From: an uncultured Pirellulaceae bacterium
Lineage (GTDB): Bacteria > Planctomycetota > Planctomycetia > Pirellulales > Pirellulaceae
Length of the DNA stretch: 64,000 nt
Assembly (NCBI GenBank): GCA_938036435.1
Contig: CALHPU010000020.1
Span: 1 to 64,000 of the forward strand
Reading direction: 5' to 3'
In this document: piece after piece, positions 27,500 through 37,075 of the stretch
Position numbering within the stretch: position 1 is the first letter of the stretch
Layout of the letters: each line of letters starts with the position of its first letter
Translations under genes and position numbers: made by a program
Notes under the pieces: model-generated
The model's input: the letters and a program-made list of their open reading frames with translations, nothing else
Told to the model about the DNA's origin: nothing
Databases searched by the model: none

Positions 27500-28519
27500 A
27501 TGGAAAACATTAATTCGCCCGAACCTCGACCGCTCTCACATCGTCCAAGTCGCAATAAAGCACCCTCTCGCCGATCATTTCTCACGGCCACTGCGGCAAT
27601 CAGTTTGGCCGCCGGCATGGCCATCACAAGTCGTGCAGCGTCAAAGCAAGATACAAACAACAAGCCTTTCTCGTTGAAATTTGCGCCGCATCCGGGAATG
27701 TTCAAATCGTTGTCAGGCAAAGATGTGATAGACCAAATCAACTTCTGCCATGAAATGGGTTTTACGGCTTTCGAACACAACGGCATGAAAAAAGAAACAC
27801 CCGAAAAGCAACAGCAGATTGGCGATCTTTTAAAAGACCACAAAATGGAGATGGGGGTGTTTGTCGCCTACGCGGACTTTGTGCGCGGCACTTTTACCAA
27901 CCCCAACGAAAAAACCACCAATGAAATCCTTGACCAAATTAAAGGATCGATCGATGTCGCAAAGCGTTGCGGAGCAAAATTTGTCACTGTCGTTCCCGGC
28001 TCAATCGATCAACCCGCCCCCAATGGAAACAAGTACGGCGGCGGAAGACTGGCGGAAGGATTCCAAACAGGATACGCAATCGACATGCTTCGCAAGTGTG
28101 CTGAACTTTTGGAACCGGAAGAAATTGTGATGGTGCTAGAACCTTTGAACTGGCACACCAATCACGGGGGCACATTCCTGCGAGATTCCGATCAGGCTTA
28201 CGCAATCTGCCGAGCAGTTGATTCTCCAAGTTGTAAGATTTTGTTCGACATCTACCACCAGCAGATCACCGAAGGAAACTTAATCCCCAATATCAATCGG
28301 GCTTGGGACGAGATCGGTTACTTTCAGGCCGGTGACAATCCCGGGCGTAAGGAACCCGGCACCGGCGAGATCAATTACGCCAACGTCTTCAAAGCAATCG
28401 CCGAGCGACAAGAGAAAGACGGCCGCGATCTGATCATCGGAATGGAGCACGGAAACTCGATCGGCGGTAAAGAAGGCGAACAAGCCGTCATCGACGCCTA
28501 TCGCGCCGTTGAACCGTAA
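27500..28519 (+). CDS. Tat-exported TIM-barrel sugar isomerase (hydroxypyruvate isomerase-like)
   Basis: Tat-like SRRSFLTATAAISLAAGMAITSRA, then LKFAPHPGMFKSLSGKDVIDQINFCHEMGFTAFEHNGMKKE...VLEPLNWHTNHGG...ILFDIYHQQITEGN. Confidence 0.88.
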   Translation: MENINSPEPRPLSHRPSRNKAPSRRSFLTATAAISLAAGMAITSRAASKQDTNNKPFSLKFAPHPGMFKSLSGKDVIDQINFCHEMGFTAFEHNGMKKETPEKQQQIGDLLKDHKMEMGVFVAYADFVRGTFTNPNEKTTNEILDQIKGSIDVAKRCGAKFVTVVPGSIDQPAPNGNKYGGGRLAEGFQTGYAIDMLRKCAELLEPEEIVMVLEPLNWHTNHGGTFLRDSDQAYAICRAVDSPSCKILFDIYHQQITEGNLIPNINRAWDEIGYFQAGDNPGRKEPGTGEINYANVFKAIAERQEKDGRDLIIGMEHGNSIGGKEGEQAVIDAYRAVEP

Positions 28520-28817
28520 CACTTATTTACATAGTAGCGGCACGGCGCGAGCCAAATGGCACTCACTTTAATGCAAGGAACTCTACCCCGCATAAACACA
28601 GCTCCCCCTCTCACAAAAATTCGGACCACTCAAGACTTGCCTCTTGATTAAACTCAATCGAAATTTTGGGGAGAGCGGAGCCGAGAATTGTGTTTTCTCG
28701 CTGCAACAAACCTGTAGGTCCCAGTGAACGCTCGCCGTCCGGTGAATCACATACCGGAAGGCTCGCGCTTTTCCGCTTCAGATTTCCCCAAATCAAATAG
28801 CTGATTTGCAAACGAAC

Positions 28818-31265
28818 TTACGGCACCCACGTTCCATCAATGTAATCCAGCTTTGCCCAGTAAGGGCGCTTACGGTCGGCGCGAGTTCGAGCGTCTTCCA
28901 ATAACACCTCCCGCGATGGCGTGACGGACCCTGTGAATCTTCGGCCTCGTCCATTGATTTCAATTTCGCGATCAAAATCAAAGTAGTCTGGACGCAGCCA
29001 TAACGTCGCTCCGGTTCCGGCTTTCCCCACGACAAACGCGTTTGGCTTGCCACTGCGAATCTTGCCCTCTATCTCGAGAACTTTGATATCGCGTCGCGCG
29101 CGAAAAAGTTCCGGCCACTTGATATTGCGAAGCGGGAAACCGTGTGTCTCAAGAAACCAGAAATAATTATCTGCCGGCCTAATCGATTTGCACGCGAACT
29201 CAAAACCTGACTTATCGGGGTACCGCCTTCTCTGCGCCCGCATCCACTTAAAGGTATCTGGCACGTCCTCGCGAAACTGTTCGTCCAGCCGCCCAAGATA
29301 TTGCACCACCGTGCAAGCTTTGCGATTCTTTGACGTCAACCAAGCATTCCAAGCGTCCTTGCAACCGCGCATGCTGCCGATATGGCGCTCGCCAACGACC
29401 GCATAAATCGGCAAACGGTTACCGGTGTTCTCCGCATAGATCAAAGGGTACTTTTGAATCCCTGTCGCCGAGACACCAATGATGCCGGCCCAATGTTCTG
29501 GATGAGCCGTCCCCACGTCGTAGGCGACATCAGCGCCGATGCCATGCCCTTGAAGAAACACTCGATCAGAATCCACTGAAAACCGACGCATCGACTCCCG
29601 TAACGCTTTCATCACGATCAGGTGCTCTCGAACAGAGTACTCGACACGTCGCTGTCCGGGAGCCCTCCAATCGATGGCCACGACGATCGTACCGTTGCGT
29701 GAAGCATGACCATATCGCACGCCTAAGCCCTCATTAAATTCGCCGCACCAATGCTTCAGCTGATTCTCGACCTTCGCGCTTCCGGGCAAGCTAAGCATCA
29801 TCGGATAACGATGATAGGGATCGTACTCTGTTGGCAGATGCGCTAAACATCGATACTGTTTTGGCTCAGGATCGATTTTGGTCCCATCGAGCGTGACAAA
29901 AAACTCGATCGGCTCGCGCCCAGAATAGTCGCCGACAAGCTCATGCTTGGGTGGCAGCATATTGGCCAGCATAGGAGCGAGAAAAGTTACTTCGCTGCTT
30001 TCAAATTTCGCGAGCTGCTCGAGAATCGCAGCACGACGCGATTCATCCGGGCTGTTCAGGTATTCCTTGACCAAGTCGAGCACGGAATACAGGGACTGCG
30101 CTATCGCCCAGTTGTCCGTTGCGCTATTACTTCCCAACAACCAGCCGCTGATCGCCAGCGCCACGTTTTGCTGGTCCTTGTTTTTGGGATCAGCCGATAA
30201 ACGATCAAAGCTATCCAGTCGCGAAAGGTTGTGCTGGTTGAGGTCAGATTTAACCTGATCCTTAAAACGCTTCAAGGCATCAGACTGTTCCTCAGTCAGC
30301 TGCCCCTCGGGCCGGCTCTGCATTTTCTCCACCGCAGCAACCACTCGCGCGACCAATTTCTCGCGCTTTTCATTTGTCCGATCCACCTGATCGAGTAAGT
30401 CATCGAGCTCAACAGTCGTTTCAGGAGCGAGGCCTTTCCGATCGATAGCCTTAATCCATTTGGTCCCAAGCTCGGTTTGTCCGGCCTCGAACGTTAGTAG
30501 AATCTCTCTCAACTGTTGCTTGGCTTCTTCCTGAAGCACAATTAAGCGTTTCGCCTCGATCTGCTCTTTCTGATCTGGAAACCGCTCGGCGATTCTTAAA
30601 AGCTCGTCTTTGGCATCACTGTAACGGCCAGCCTGATACAGAAAGTCCGGAATTCTCAGCCACGCCGTCACTTGATCTGGATCGACGATCTCATTTTCCA
30701 AGACGCCTTTGAGCACGGCCGTGGGAATCGTTCCAATCGCAAGACTCATCTCCCAGTCTTTGGCCGCGAGGTTGGTTCCACCGGAAAGAGATTGGACGAC
30801 CACATAACGCGGATTCAGTTTCGTGATTCCTTGAATGTATTGAGCGCGTCCTTCGGGCGTACGAACGGCCAAAATACGATGGCCGTTGTCATTAAAAGGT
30901 TCAGCATACAGAAACGGGGCAGCACCTTTCCTCGGTCCTTCATAAACCCGTTGCCAGATATCCAATTCAGTTTCGTTGCGAGAGGAATCTACGATGTTGG
31001 GCAGCAAGCTGTGCTGGTTAATAAACGTTCTCTTGAGGCCATCGTTGATCACCACCACTGGCTTAACTGCACCAGACGCCACATCTCCAGTTTCAACGCT
31101 GATTTCTTCGATATTAAAAAGTTTGCCATCATACTTCAGGCCCGACTCCGTCGTGACAACTACGCGACGCCCCTGAGCGAAGACGGATCCCGATGGTGCG
31201 AAGATAAAACTGCCTAGCAGAATCGAAATCGAAATCGAAATTATCTTGTGAAACATGGACGGCAT
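28818..31265 (-). CDS. Large secreted protein with C-terminal alpha/beta-hydrolase (esterase/peptidase-like) domain
   Basis: 815 aa, signal peptide IISISISILLGSFIFAPSGSVFAQG. C-terminal YDPYHRYPMMLSLPG...VFLQGHGIGADVAYDVGTAHPEHWAGIIGVSA (GxGxG nucleophile-elbow-like motif). Confidence 0.78.
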   Translation of the reverse strand: MPSMFHKIISISISILLGSFIFAPSGSVFAQGRRVVVTTESGLKYDGKLFNIEEISVETGDVASGAVKPVVVINDGLKRTFINQHSLLPNIVDSSRNETELDIWQRVYEGPRKGAAPFLYAEPFNDNGHRILAVRTPEGRAQYIQGITKLNPRYVVVQSLSGGTNLAAKDWEMSLAIGTIPTAVLKGVLENEIVDPDQVTAWLRIPDFLYQAGRYSDAKDELLRIAERFPDQKEQIEAKRLIVLQEEAKQQLREILLTFEAGQTELGTKWIKAIDRKGLAPETTVELDDLLDQVDRTNEKREKLVARVVAAVEKMQSRPEGQLTEEQSDALKRFKDQVKSDLNQHNLSRLDSFDRLSADPKNKDQQNVALAISGWLLGSNSATDNWAIAQSLYSVLDLVKEYLNSPDESRRAAILEQLAKFESSEVTFLAPMLANMLPPKHELVGDYSGREPIEFFVTLDGTKIDPEPKQYRCLAHLPTEYDPYHRYPMMLSLPGSAKVENQLKHWCGEFNEGLGVRYGHASRNGTIVVAIDWRAPGQRRVEYSVREHLIVMKALRESMRRFSVDSDRVFLQGHGIGADVAYDVGTAHPEHWAGIIGVSATGIQKYPLIYAENTGNRLPIYAVVGERHIGSMRGCKDAWNAWLTSKNRKACTVVQYLGRLDEQFREDVPDTFKWMRAQRRRYPDKSGFEFACKSIRPADNYFWFLETHGFPLRNIKWPELFRARRDIKVLEIEGKIRSGKPNAFVVGKAGTGATLWLRPDYFDFDREIEINGRGRRFTGSVTPSREVLLEDARTRADRKRPYWAKLDYIDGTWVP

Positions 31266-31286
31266 GTTGTCTTGTATCTTTCGTAG

Positions 31287-31496
31287 CTAATCTCTCAAGA
31301 GGTTAGAAAATTGCTCTTTGGACATCCAAAGTCTTGCGACTTCGACAACCGAGAAGCCCGCTTGTTTGAATCGAATTCCGTGCCGCAACAGCATTGGCGA
31401 CGGATACTCGAACATCACGCTAATTTGACTATCGTCATTTTGCTGATCTAGCATCACCGGTGTATACTCGGGCGCTCCTACCAGTATTCTCGCCAT
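31287..31496 (-). CDS. Small hypothetical protein (69 aa)
   Basis: Open frame MARILVGAPEYTPVMLDQQNDDSQISVMFEYPSPM... filling the gap before divergent dinB. No family recognised. Confidence 0.4.
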   Translation of the reverse strand: MARILVGAPEYTPVMLDQQNDDSQISVMFEYPSPMLLRHGIRFKQAGFSVVEVARLWMSKEQFSNLLRD

Positions 31497-31584
31497 TTGC
31501 TTAGAATCAACCGCAACTTACCGCTTCTCTTGCCCGCGTCTATTGGGATTTCTTGGCCATCACAACAATTATGATCCCACAAGC

Positions 31585-32781
31585 ATGATCATTCACGTAG
31601 ACATGGACGCTTTTTATGCGTCCGTTGAAATTCGCGACAATCCAGCACTGATCGGCAAACCGGTTGTCGTGGGAGGTTCGCCGAGCGGACGAGGCGTGAT
31701 TTCAGCCGCCAGCTACGAGGCCCGCAAGTTCGGTATCCACAGCGCCATGCCTTCGCGCGAAGCATTGCGAAAATGTACGTCGATCGTTTTCGTAAAAAGT
31801 AGGATGTCCCACTATGCCGCGGTGTCACGACAAATCCGTCAGATCTTTTTCGAATTCACTTCACTGGTTGAACCCCTTGCGCTTGACGAAGCGTTTCTCG
31901 ACGTGAGCGGATGCCAGAGACTGTTCGGAACCGCCCCCGAAATCGCGCGTAAGATTAAAACAAAGATCCTAGCCGAAACAGGACTGGTCGCCTCCGCTGG
32001 TGTCGCGCCTAACAAATTTCTCGCCAAAGTTGCCAGTGATTTACATAAACCTGACGGTCTCACAATCGTTGCGCCAGAGGAGATCCAAACCTTTCTTGAT
32101 CCACTGCCTATCTCGCGCGTCTGGGGAATCGGTCCAAAAACACAAAAGAAATTTACCAGACTGGGCGTCCACACCATCTCCCAATTGAGGATGTTGGACC
32201 TGAACGTTCTGCATTCGCAGCTTGGAGACGGAGCCCAGCATTTTTATAATCTTGCACGTGGAATCGACGGTCGTCCAGTTGTTCCAGACCGAATTGCCAA
32301 ATCAGTTTCCCACGAACACACTTTCCCCACCGACATATACGATAACGAGGTGCTTTTTGCGTGGCTGCATGAACTGGCCGATTTGGTCGGCCGGCGCCTC
32401 CGTCGTCACGACATCTTTTCCAAAACGGTTCAACTGAAACTACGATACGACGACTTCGAAACAATCACGCGACGAAAGACCATTGCGGCAACTCATTCCA
32501 CGCGCACTTTATTCGAGACCACCAAGCAATTGCTATTGGGAATCGATCGCCAATCGCGTGGCGTCCGTCTGATCGGCTTAGGCACCGCCAACCTCAGCCG
32601 ATCGGAGCCAACTCAGCTATCCTTGTTTGATCAAGAAGATAAAAACAAACAATCGCGCGTCGACGAAATCTCTGATTCGATCCGAGACAAATTCGGACAG
32701 GCATCCCTAAATCGCGGTAGCAACCTTGAACACGAAATTCGCCTGAGACCCGACCCGCGAATTGGTGATGATAGTTGTTGA
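31585..32781 (+). CDS. dinB: DNA polymerase IV (Y-family)
   Basis: MIIHVDMDAFYASVEIRDNPALIGKPVVVGGSPSGRGVISAASYEARKFGIHSAMP...LALDEAFLDVSG...ASAGVAPNKFLAKVASDLHKPDGL. Confidence 0.96.
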   Translation: MIIHVDMDAFYASVEIRDNPALIGKPVVVGGSPSGRGVISAASYEARKFGIHSAMPSREALRKCTSIVFVKSRMSHYAAVSRQIRQIFFEFTSLVEPLALDEAFLDVSGCQRLFGTAPEIARKIKTKILAETGLVASAGVAPNKFLAKVASDLHKPDGLTIVAPEEIQTFLDPLPISRVWGIGPKTQKKFTRLGVHTISQLRMLDLNVLHSQLGDGAQHFYNLARGIDGRPVVPDRIAKSVSHEHTFPTDIYDNEVLFAWLHELADLVGRRLRRHDIFSKTVQLKLRYDDFETITRRKTIAATHSTRTLFETTKQLLLGIDRQSRGVRLIGLGTANLSRSEPTQLSLFDQEDKNKQSRVDEISDSIRDKFGQASLNRGSNLEHEIRLRPDPRIGDDSC

Positions 32782-32836
32782 TCGCTCCGCGATATTATCG
32801 TCAAGAACTAAAGTGCAGTGATCGCGGAGCGATCAA
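32778..32836. terminator. Perfect 16-bp inverted repeat between convergent dinB and pyrF
   Basis: TTGATCGCTCCGCGAT (32778-32793) ... ATCGCGGAGCGATCAA (32821-32836). The arms contain both TGA stop codons (32779-32781 on +; 32833-32835 on -). Confidence 0.75.
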
Positions 32837-33795
32837 CGATTATCTTTGGTCAGCTTTCCTGCATTGGTGCCCGTGGCCAAAATCTCGATCGTATCTTTGG
32901 TCGCTTGTTTGACGGCCAATCGCCAATCGTCTTTCGCTTGAGCTTGATACCTATGTTGCTCGTACGCAAAAATAATGCCGCGAGAACTGTTCACCAGAGC
33001 CCCCAAGCCGTTCTCGTCAAACGCACCGGCCACATCAGATGCCGTGCCTCCTTGGGCACCAAAACCGGGAACCAATAAAATAGAATTAGGCATCTGCTTC
33101 CGCAGTTCGACCAACTGTTGAGGGTAGGTCGCTCCGACGACGGCCCCCACAATTCCGTAGCCACTGTCTCCTTGGGTCTGAGCACACAGTCGCTGAATTT
33201 CCTCGGCAACATGCTGATGAATCTTCTTGCCGCCTTCGGTGAGTTGCTCTTGCAGCGCGTCGCTTCCGGGATTGGATGTCTTGCACAGCACAAACAAACC
33301 CGCACCGTTGGATTGGGCCGTATTGAAAAATGGCTCCAACGTGTCAAAGCCCATATAAGGATTCACCGTCAGGCAATCGCAACCCCACGCGGTTTGGCTC
33401 TTGGTTCCCAAGTAAGCTTGCGCGTATGCTTGGGCGGTCGAACCGATATCTCCGCGTTTGGCGTCCATCACAACAATCAAGCCTTCGGCTGCCGCGTGAT
33501 CGACCACCTGGGCCAAAGCCGCCATCCCCAATGGGCCAAGCTGTTCAAAAAAGGCGGCTTGCGGTTTGACCGCCGGTACTAAATCCTTGACGACATCAAT
33601 CACTGCGATTCCAAATTCGGCAAACGCATTTGCGACACTTTCGCAATCGTTAGCATCCATCCCGTTTTTAATTTTCTCCGGCAACTGCCCGACGCGTGGA
33701 TCAATACCGACGACCAGCGGAGTCCCCTTTTTCGAAATCGCGGTTGTTAGACGATCGCCAAAATGACGAGGAGAGAAACTGTCTGGATCTACCAT
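32833..33795 (-). CDS. pyrF: Orotidine-5'-phosphate decarboxylase (type 2)
   Basis: FGDRLTTAISKKGTPLVVGIDPR...VKPQAAFFEQLGPLGMAAL...GLIVVMDAKRGDIGSTAQAYAQAYLG...LTVNPYMGFDTLEPF...VPGFGAQGG. Confidence 0.95.
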   Translation of the reverse strand: MVDPDSFSPRHFGDRLTTAISKKGTPLVVGIDPRVGQLPEKIKNGMDANDCESVANAFAEFGIAVIDVVKDLVPAVKPQAAFFEQLGPLGMAALAQVVDHAAAEGLIVVMDAKRGDIGSTAQAYAQAYLGTKSQTAWGCDCLTVNPYMGFDTLEPFFNTAQSNGAGLFVLCKTSNPGSDALQEQLTEGGKKIHQHVAEEIQRLCAQTQGDSGYGIVGAVVGATYPQQLVELRKQMPNSILLVPGFGAQGGTASDVAGAFDENGLGALVNSSRGIIFAYEQHRYQAQAKDDWRLAVKQATKDTIEILATGTNAGKLTKDNR

Positions 33796-33947
33796 GGGTA
33801 TAGCAAGTACTGGCGTTGAGCAAATTTAACGTTAGAGACAAAGTTTAGCCAAGGATCCCTGCGTAGCATAGGCTCCCGGCAAGGACCGGTTATCGGTCTC
33901 CTTTGGCATGTTCACTTCGCCTGCCCAAAATAGGCGATGATGTTCCG

Positions 33948-35486
33948 TTAATCGTCTTGCCGACTATTCTTCAAATGCTCAAGCGGCCAGCGTGAAGAGT
34001 AGGTTTGCGTTTGATCGGTTTCGCCGACAGAGGAACTACCCTCTACGGCCGCGCAGATGTTCCTGAGCATTCCAGCAAAAACGAATTGGTGAACTGGATA
34101 AAGCGCATACCAATAGACTAATCCAAAAACGCCAACAGGATCAAAGATGGCTGTCTGACGAATAGTGCTTTTGCCGTCATACTCGTTGACCTCAAACTCC
34201 AACCACGCACGTCCGGGTACTTTCATTTCCGCCCTCAGCCTTAAAAGGCGTCCAGCCTCAATTTGTTCGACTCGCCAAAAATCCAAGGCATCCCCCGGTC
34301 GCAACTGGTCTTCGTCTCGCCTGCCTCGCCGAATTCCAACACCGCCAACGAGAAGATCCAAGAATCCTCGAATGCGCCACAGCCATGAACCGTAGTACCA
34401 TCCTGTCTTGCCTCCGATCCGACGAATGGGCTTGAACGCTTCCTCACGACCGGCCGGTACAGTCTGTGTCCGCGAATCAACCAAACGGGAGCCAAACCGC
34501 ACACCTCCCCAACTCTTCATCTTTCCGCCGGCGGATATCGCATCGGACCAACGCGTCCGAGCGTATTGCTGCTCTTCGTGAACTAAAGCTCGCGCGATCG
34601 CGAGCTCGGTTGATTTTGGAGCGATAGAAAAATAACTATCAACGAGATTGTTGGAAATGAGCGTTGGATTTTTAAGACTTTCGATCAACTTCTTGCCAAC
34701 ACGCGCGTACAACGGGGTCACCAGCCCCAGCCACAAACTGGAAAGATACGGTGTCAAAATTGGAACAGGAATCATCCATCGGCGAAGTCCACGCAATCGC
34801 GCGTAGAGCTGCATGATCTCGCCATAGGATAACTGATCCGGGCCGCCAATCTCAAAAACAACCGTCTTTCGAATCGGTAATTTATGCGCTTCCATCAGAT
34901 AGGCCAGCACGTCTTCGATCGCGATCGGTTGAGCCCTGACGCGTACCCATTTGGGACAGATCATCACGGGCAATTGTTCAACCAGCGCTCGAATCAGCTC
35001 AAACGAGAGACTGCCGGAGCCAATAATGATGGACGCACGAAACTCAACCACGGCAGCCGTCGAGGTCCGTAAGATGTTACCAATCTCTTGGCGGCTCCTA
35101 AGGTGCTTAGAAAGATTATGGTCGGGGTTGCCAAGCCCACCAAGATAGATGATTCGTTTGACATTCTGCGCAGTACACGCATCAGCAAATAGCTGAGCCG
35201 CAAGACGATCGGTCTCTTCAAAATCTTCCTCAGAGCCCATCGAGTGGACCAAATAATATGCCGTGTGGACGCCTTGAAGAGCACGATGAGTTGACTCTGA
35301 ATCGAGGACATCACCGTAGACAGTTTCGGTATCCGCAGCGACTAAGCCAGCGAGTGATTGGGGCCGTCTCGACATACAACGAAGCGAATGTCCCGACTCC
35401 TCAAGCAGTGGCAGCAATCGACCGCCAACGTATCCAGTAGCGCCCGTTAGCAAGATCTTGATTTTCTCTTGACTGGAGTCTTGCAC
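33948..35486 (-). CDS. NAD(P)-binding SDR-family protein with DUF2867-like C-terminus
   Basis: KILLTGATGYVGGRLLPLLEESGHSLRCMSRRP...GDVLDSESTHRALQGVHTAYYLVHSMGS..., C-terminal SWLWRIRGFLDLLVGGVGIRRGRRDEDQLRPGDALDFWRVE. Confidence 0.88.
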   Translation of the reverse strand: MQDSSQEKIKILLTGATGYVGGRLLPLLEESGHSLRCMSRRPQSLAGLVAADTETVYGDVLDSESTHRALQGVHTAYYLVHSMGSEEDFEETDRLAAQLFADACTAQNVKRIIYLGGLGNPDHNLSKHLRSRQEIGNILRTSTAAVVEFRASIIIGSGSLSFELIRALVEQLPVMICPKWVRVRAQPIAIEDVLAYLMEAHKLPIRKTVVFEIGGPDQLSYGEIMQLYARLRGLRRWMIPVPILTPYLSSLWLGLVTPLYARVGKKLIESLKNPTLISNNLVDSYFSIAPKSTELAIARALVHEEQQYARTRWSDAISAGGKMKSWGGVRFGSRLVDSRTQTVPAGREEAFKPIRRIGGKTGWYYGSWLWRIRGFLDLLVGGVGIRRGRRDEDQLRPGDALDFWRVEQIEAGRLLRLRAEMKVPGRAWLEFEVNEYDGKSTIRQTAIFDPVGVFGLVYWYALYPVHQFVFAGMLRNICAAVEGSSSVGETDQTQTYSSRWPLEHLKNSRQDD

Positions 35487-35569
35487 TTAGGTCGCCCGTT
35501 GTTAAAAATCCGCACCAGTTTCACAAACCGCAAGAGCAGAAGCGTGGTAACGTAGGTTTGGTGCTTGCG

Positions 35570-35611
35570 CAAAAAAAATAGCCAAGCATAAATGCTTGGC
35601 CGTTTTTTGTT
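35570..35611 (-). terminator. Terminator downstream of the cold-shock gene (potentially bidirectional)
   Basis: Stem GCCAAGCA-TAAA-TGCTTGGC (35581-35600). On the minus strand it is followed by TATTTTTTTTGCG; on the plus strand by CGTTTTTTG. Confidence 0.85.
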
Positions 35612-35661
35612 TATCTTGATATTCTCAATCAACCGAACGAGTCCGGGGGAACGTGCCGAGG

Positions 35662-35859
35662 TTATGCAACCTGAACGTTCTCAGCACAAGGACCTTTCTG
35701 TCCTTGGGCTTCTGTGAAAGTCACGCGTTGACCTTCTTGAAGATCATCGAAGTTAACACCTTCGAGGTTTGATGAGTGGAAAAACAAGTCTTTGCTTTTA
35801 CCAACGTCGATAAAGCCAAACCCTTTGTCGGTTAGTCGTTTGATTGTGCCTTCAGCCAT
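35662..35859 (-). CDS. Cold-shock (CspA-family) protein
   Basis: MAEGTIKRLTDKGFGFIDVGKSKDLFFHSSNLEGVNFDDLQEGQRVTFTEAQGQKGPCAENVQVA: GFGFI and DLFFHSS RNP motifs. Confidence 0.95.
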   Translation of the reverse strand: MAEGTIKRLTDKGFGFIDVGKSKDLFFHSSNLEGVNFDDLQEGQRVTFTEAQGQKGPCAENVQVA

Positions 35860-36079
35860 GGTTCACTAATTCCCTAAAAATACTTTGCAGTGCAATGGAA
35901 CATACATTTATCCAATAACTAGATGCCTGCGGCAGTAAATGTATCAGATATTTGCCAGCACATCAAATCTTTATTGAAAACTTTCCTTAAAAGTCGGCAT
36001 TGGCCCTTGTTTGTCGAAAAAACAATGCCTTTTGCAGCACTTGAGAATCAAATCGGCTACTTGCCTCGGCACAAACACA

Positions 36080-36928
36080 CTATTCGGTTGGCCTGAACAC
36101 CATCAAATCCGCTGCCAGTGTGACGGTCGTGCTATCCACGCTAGCCAACAGTAGTTGTTGAGATTTGCGGACGGCACGGTAGGTCATCGCCAGAGCATCA
36201 CTGATTTCATCAACATCTAGCTCAACTTGATGTACCCATAATCGATGCGCGACAAGTTCAAGACCATCGGCCTTCATCGCTTCGACCACTTGTTGCCATC
36301 GACTGCGGCGATATCCTTGGTTTTGGACGCGCTCACGCAACTCAATCAAATCTTCTTCACCGGGCACTGCTACGACACAAACACCATTGCTGGTCAGCAC
36401 ACGCGCGATCTCACGGGTAGGGCGTCGCCCAAACAGCGAAACGACTCGCCCAATACTGTCGTCAGCTACTGGCAACACGCGATCTGCATTGGCAAGCACC
36501 CACGTTGCCTCGGGCCAGCGACGGGCTGCCAACTTAATTGCACGGCGCGAGAGATCAATGCCGCAGTAATCACTTGGCGCGTCGCCGAACAGAGCAGGGC
36601 CAAATGTTCCTTCTCCGCAGCCTAAATCAAGCGTCCGAAGATTCACGCAGCTCTCCTTTGCGCGGTCGGGCCGCGCGTCGATTTCCAACCACGGCCGTAT
36701 CGCATCAATCAAACCTTTTGCGTGACCGCGCTCTAGCCATCGATGACGCGCCATGACGGCCTCGTCACTGTCACCCGGATCAAGCGATTTTTTATCCTGC
36801 GGCTGAGTCAGATTCCAATAGCCGCCTTTGGATCGATCAAAGTGATGGCCGGTTGCACAAAACAATCCAGCGTCACGACGCTCCAGCAATTGGTCACAGT
36901 TTCGGACGGTACAACGTAAACTAAACAT
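36080..36928 (-). CDS. Putative rRNA methyltransferase, RlmA-like
   Basis: N-terminal Cys-containing LRCTVRNCDQLLERRDAGLFCATGHHFDRSKGGYWNLTQPQDKKS...PGDSDEAVMARHRWLERGH, SAM motif TLDLGCGEGTFG. Confidence 0.75.
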   Translation of the reverse strand: MFSLRCTVRNCDQLLERRDAGLFCATGHHFDRSKGGYWNLTQPQDKKSLDPGDSDEAVMARHRWLERGHAKGLIDAIRPWLEIDARPDRAKESCVNLRTLDLGCGEGTFGPALFGDAPSDYCGIDLSRRAIKLAARRWPEATWVLANADRVLPVADDSIGRVVSLFGRRPTREIARVLTSNGVCVVAVPGEEDLIELRERVQNQGYRRSRWQQVVEAMKADGLELVAHRLWVHQVELDVDEISDALAMTYRAVRKSQQLLLASVDSTTVTLAADLMVFRPTE

Positions 36929-37075
36929 ATCCGCATGCTACTCTAATTGCAGACAATTGCGAACAACCTCACCGTTTTTTGATCTCCGCAGAAACAAGCG
37001 ATGGACAACAAGCGAAATGAGTTTTTGGTATACTGACGGGCTCTGCCCCCAACACTCACATACACGGAGCCTACG

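Noticed and set aside
33118-33582. 154-aa plus-strand ORF opposite pyrF
   Set aside because: pyrF catalytic motifs on the minus strand are decisive; this is a shadow ORF.
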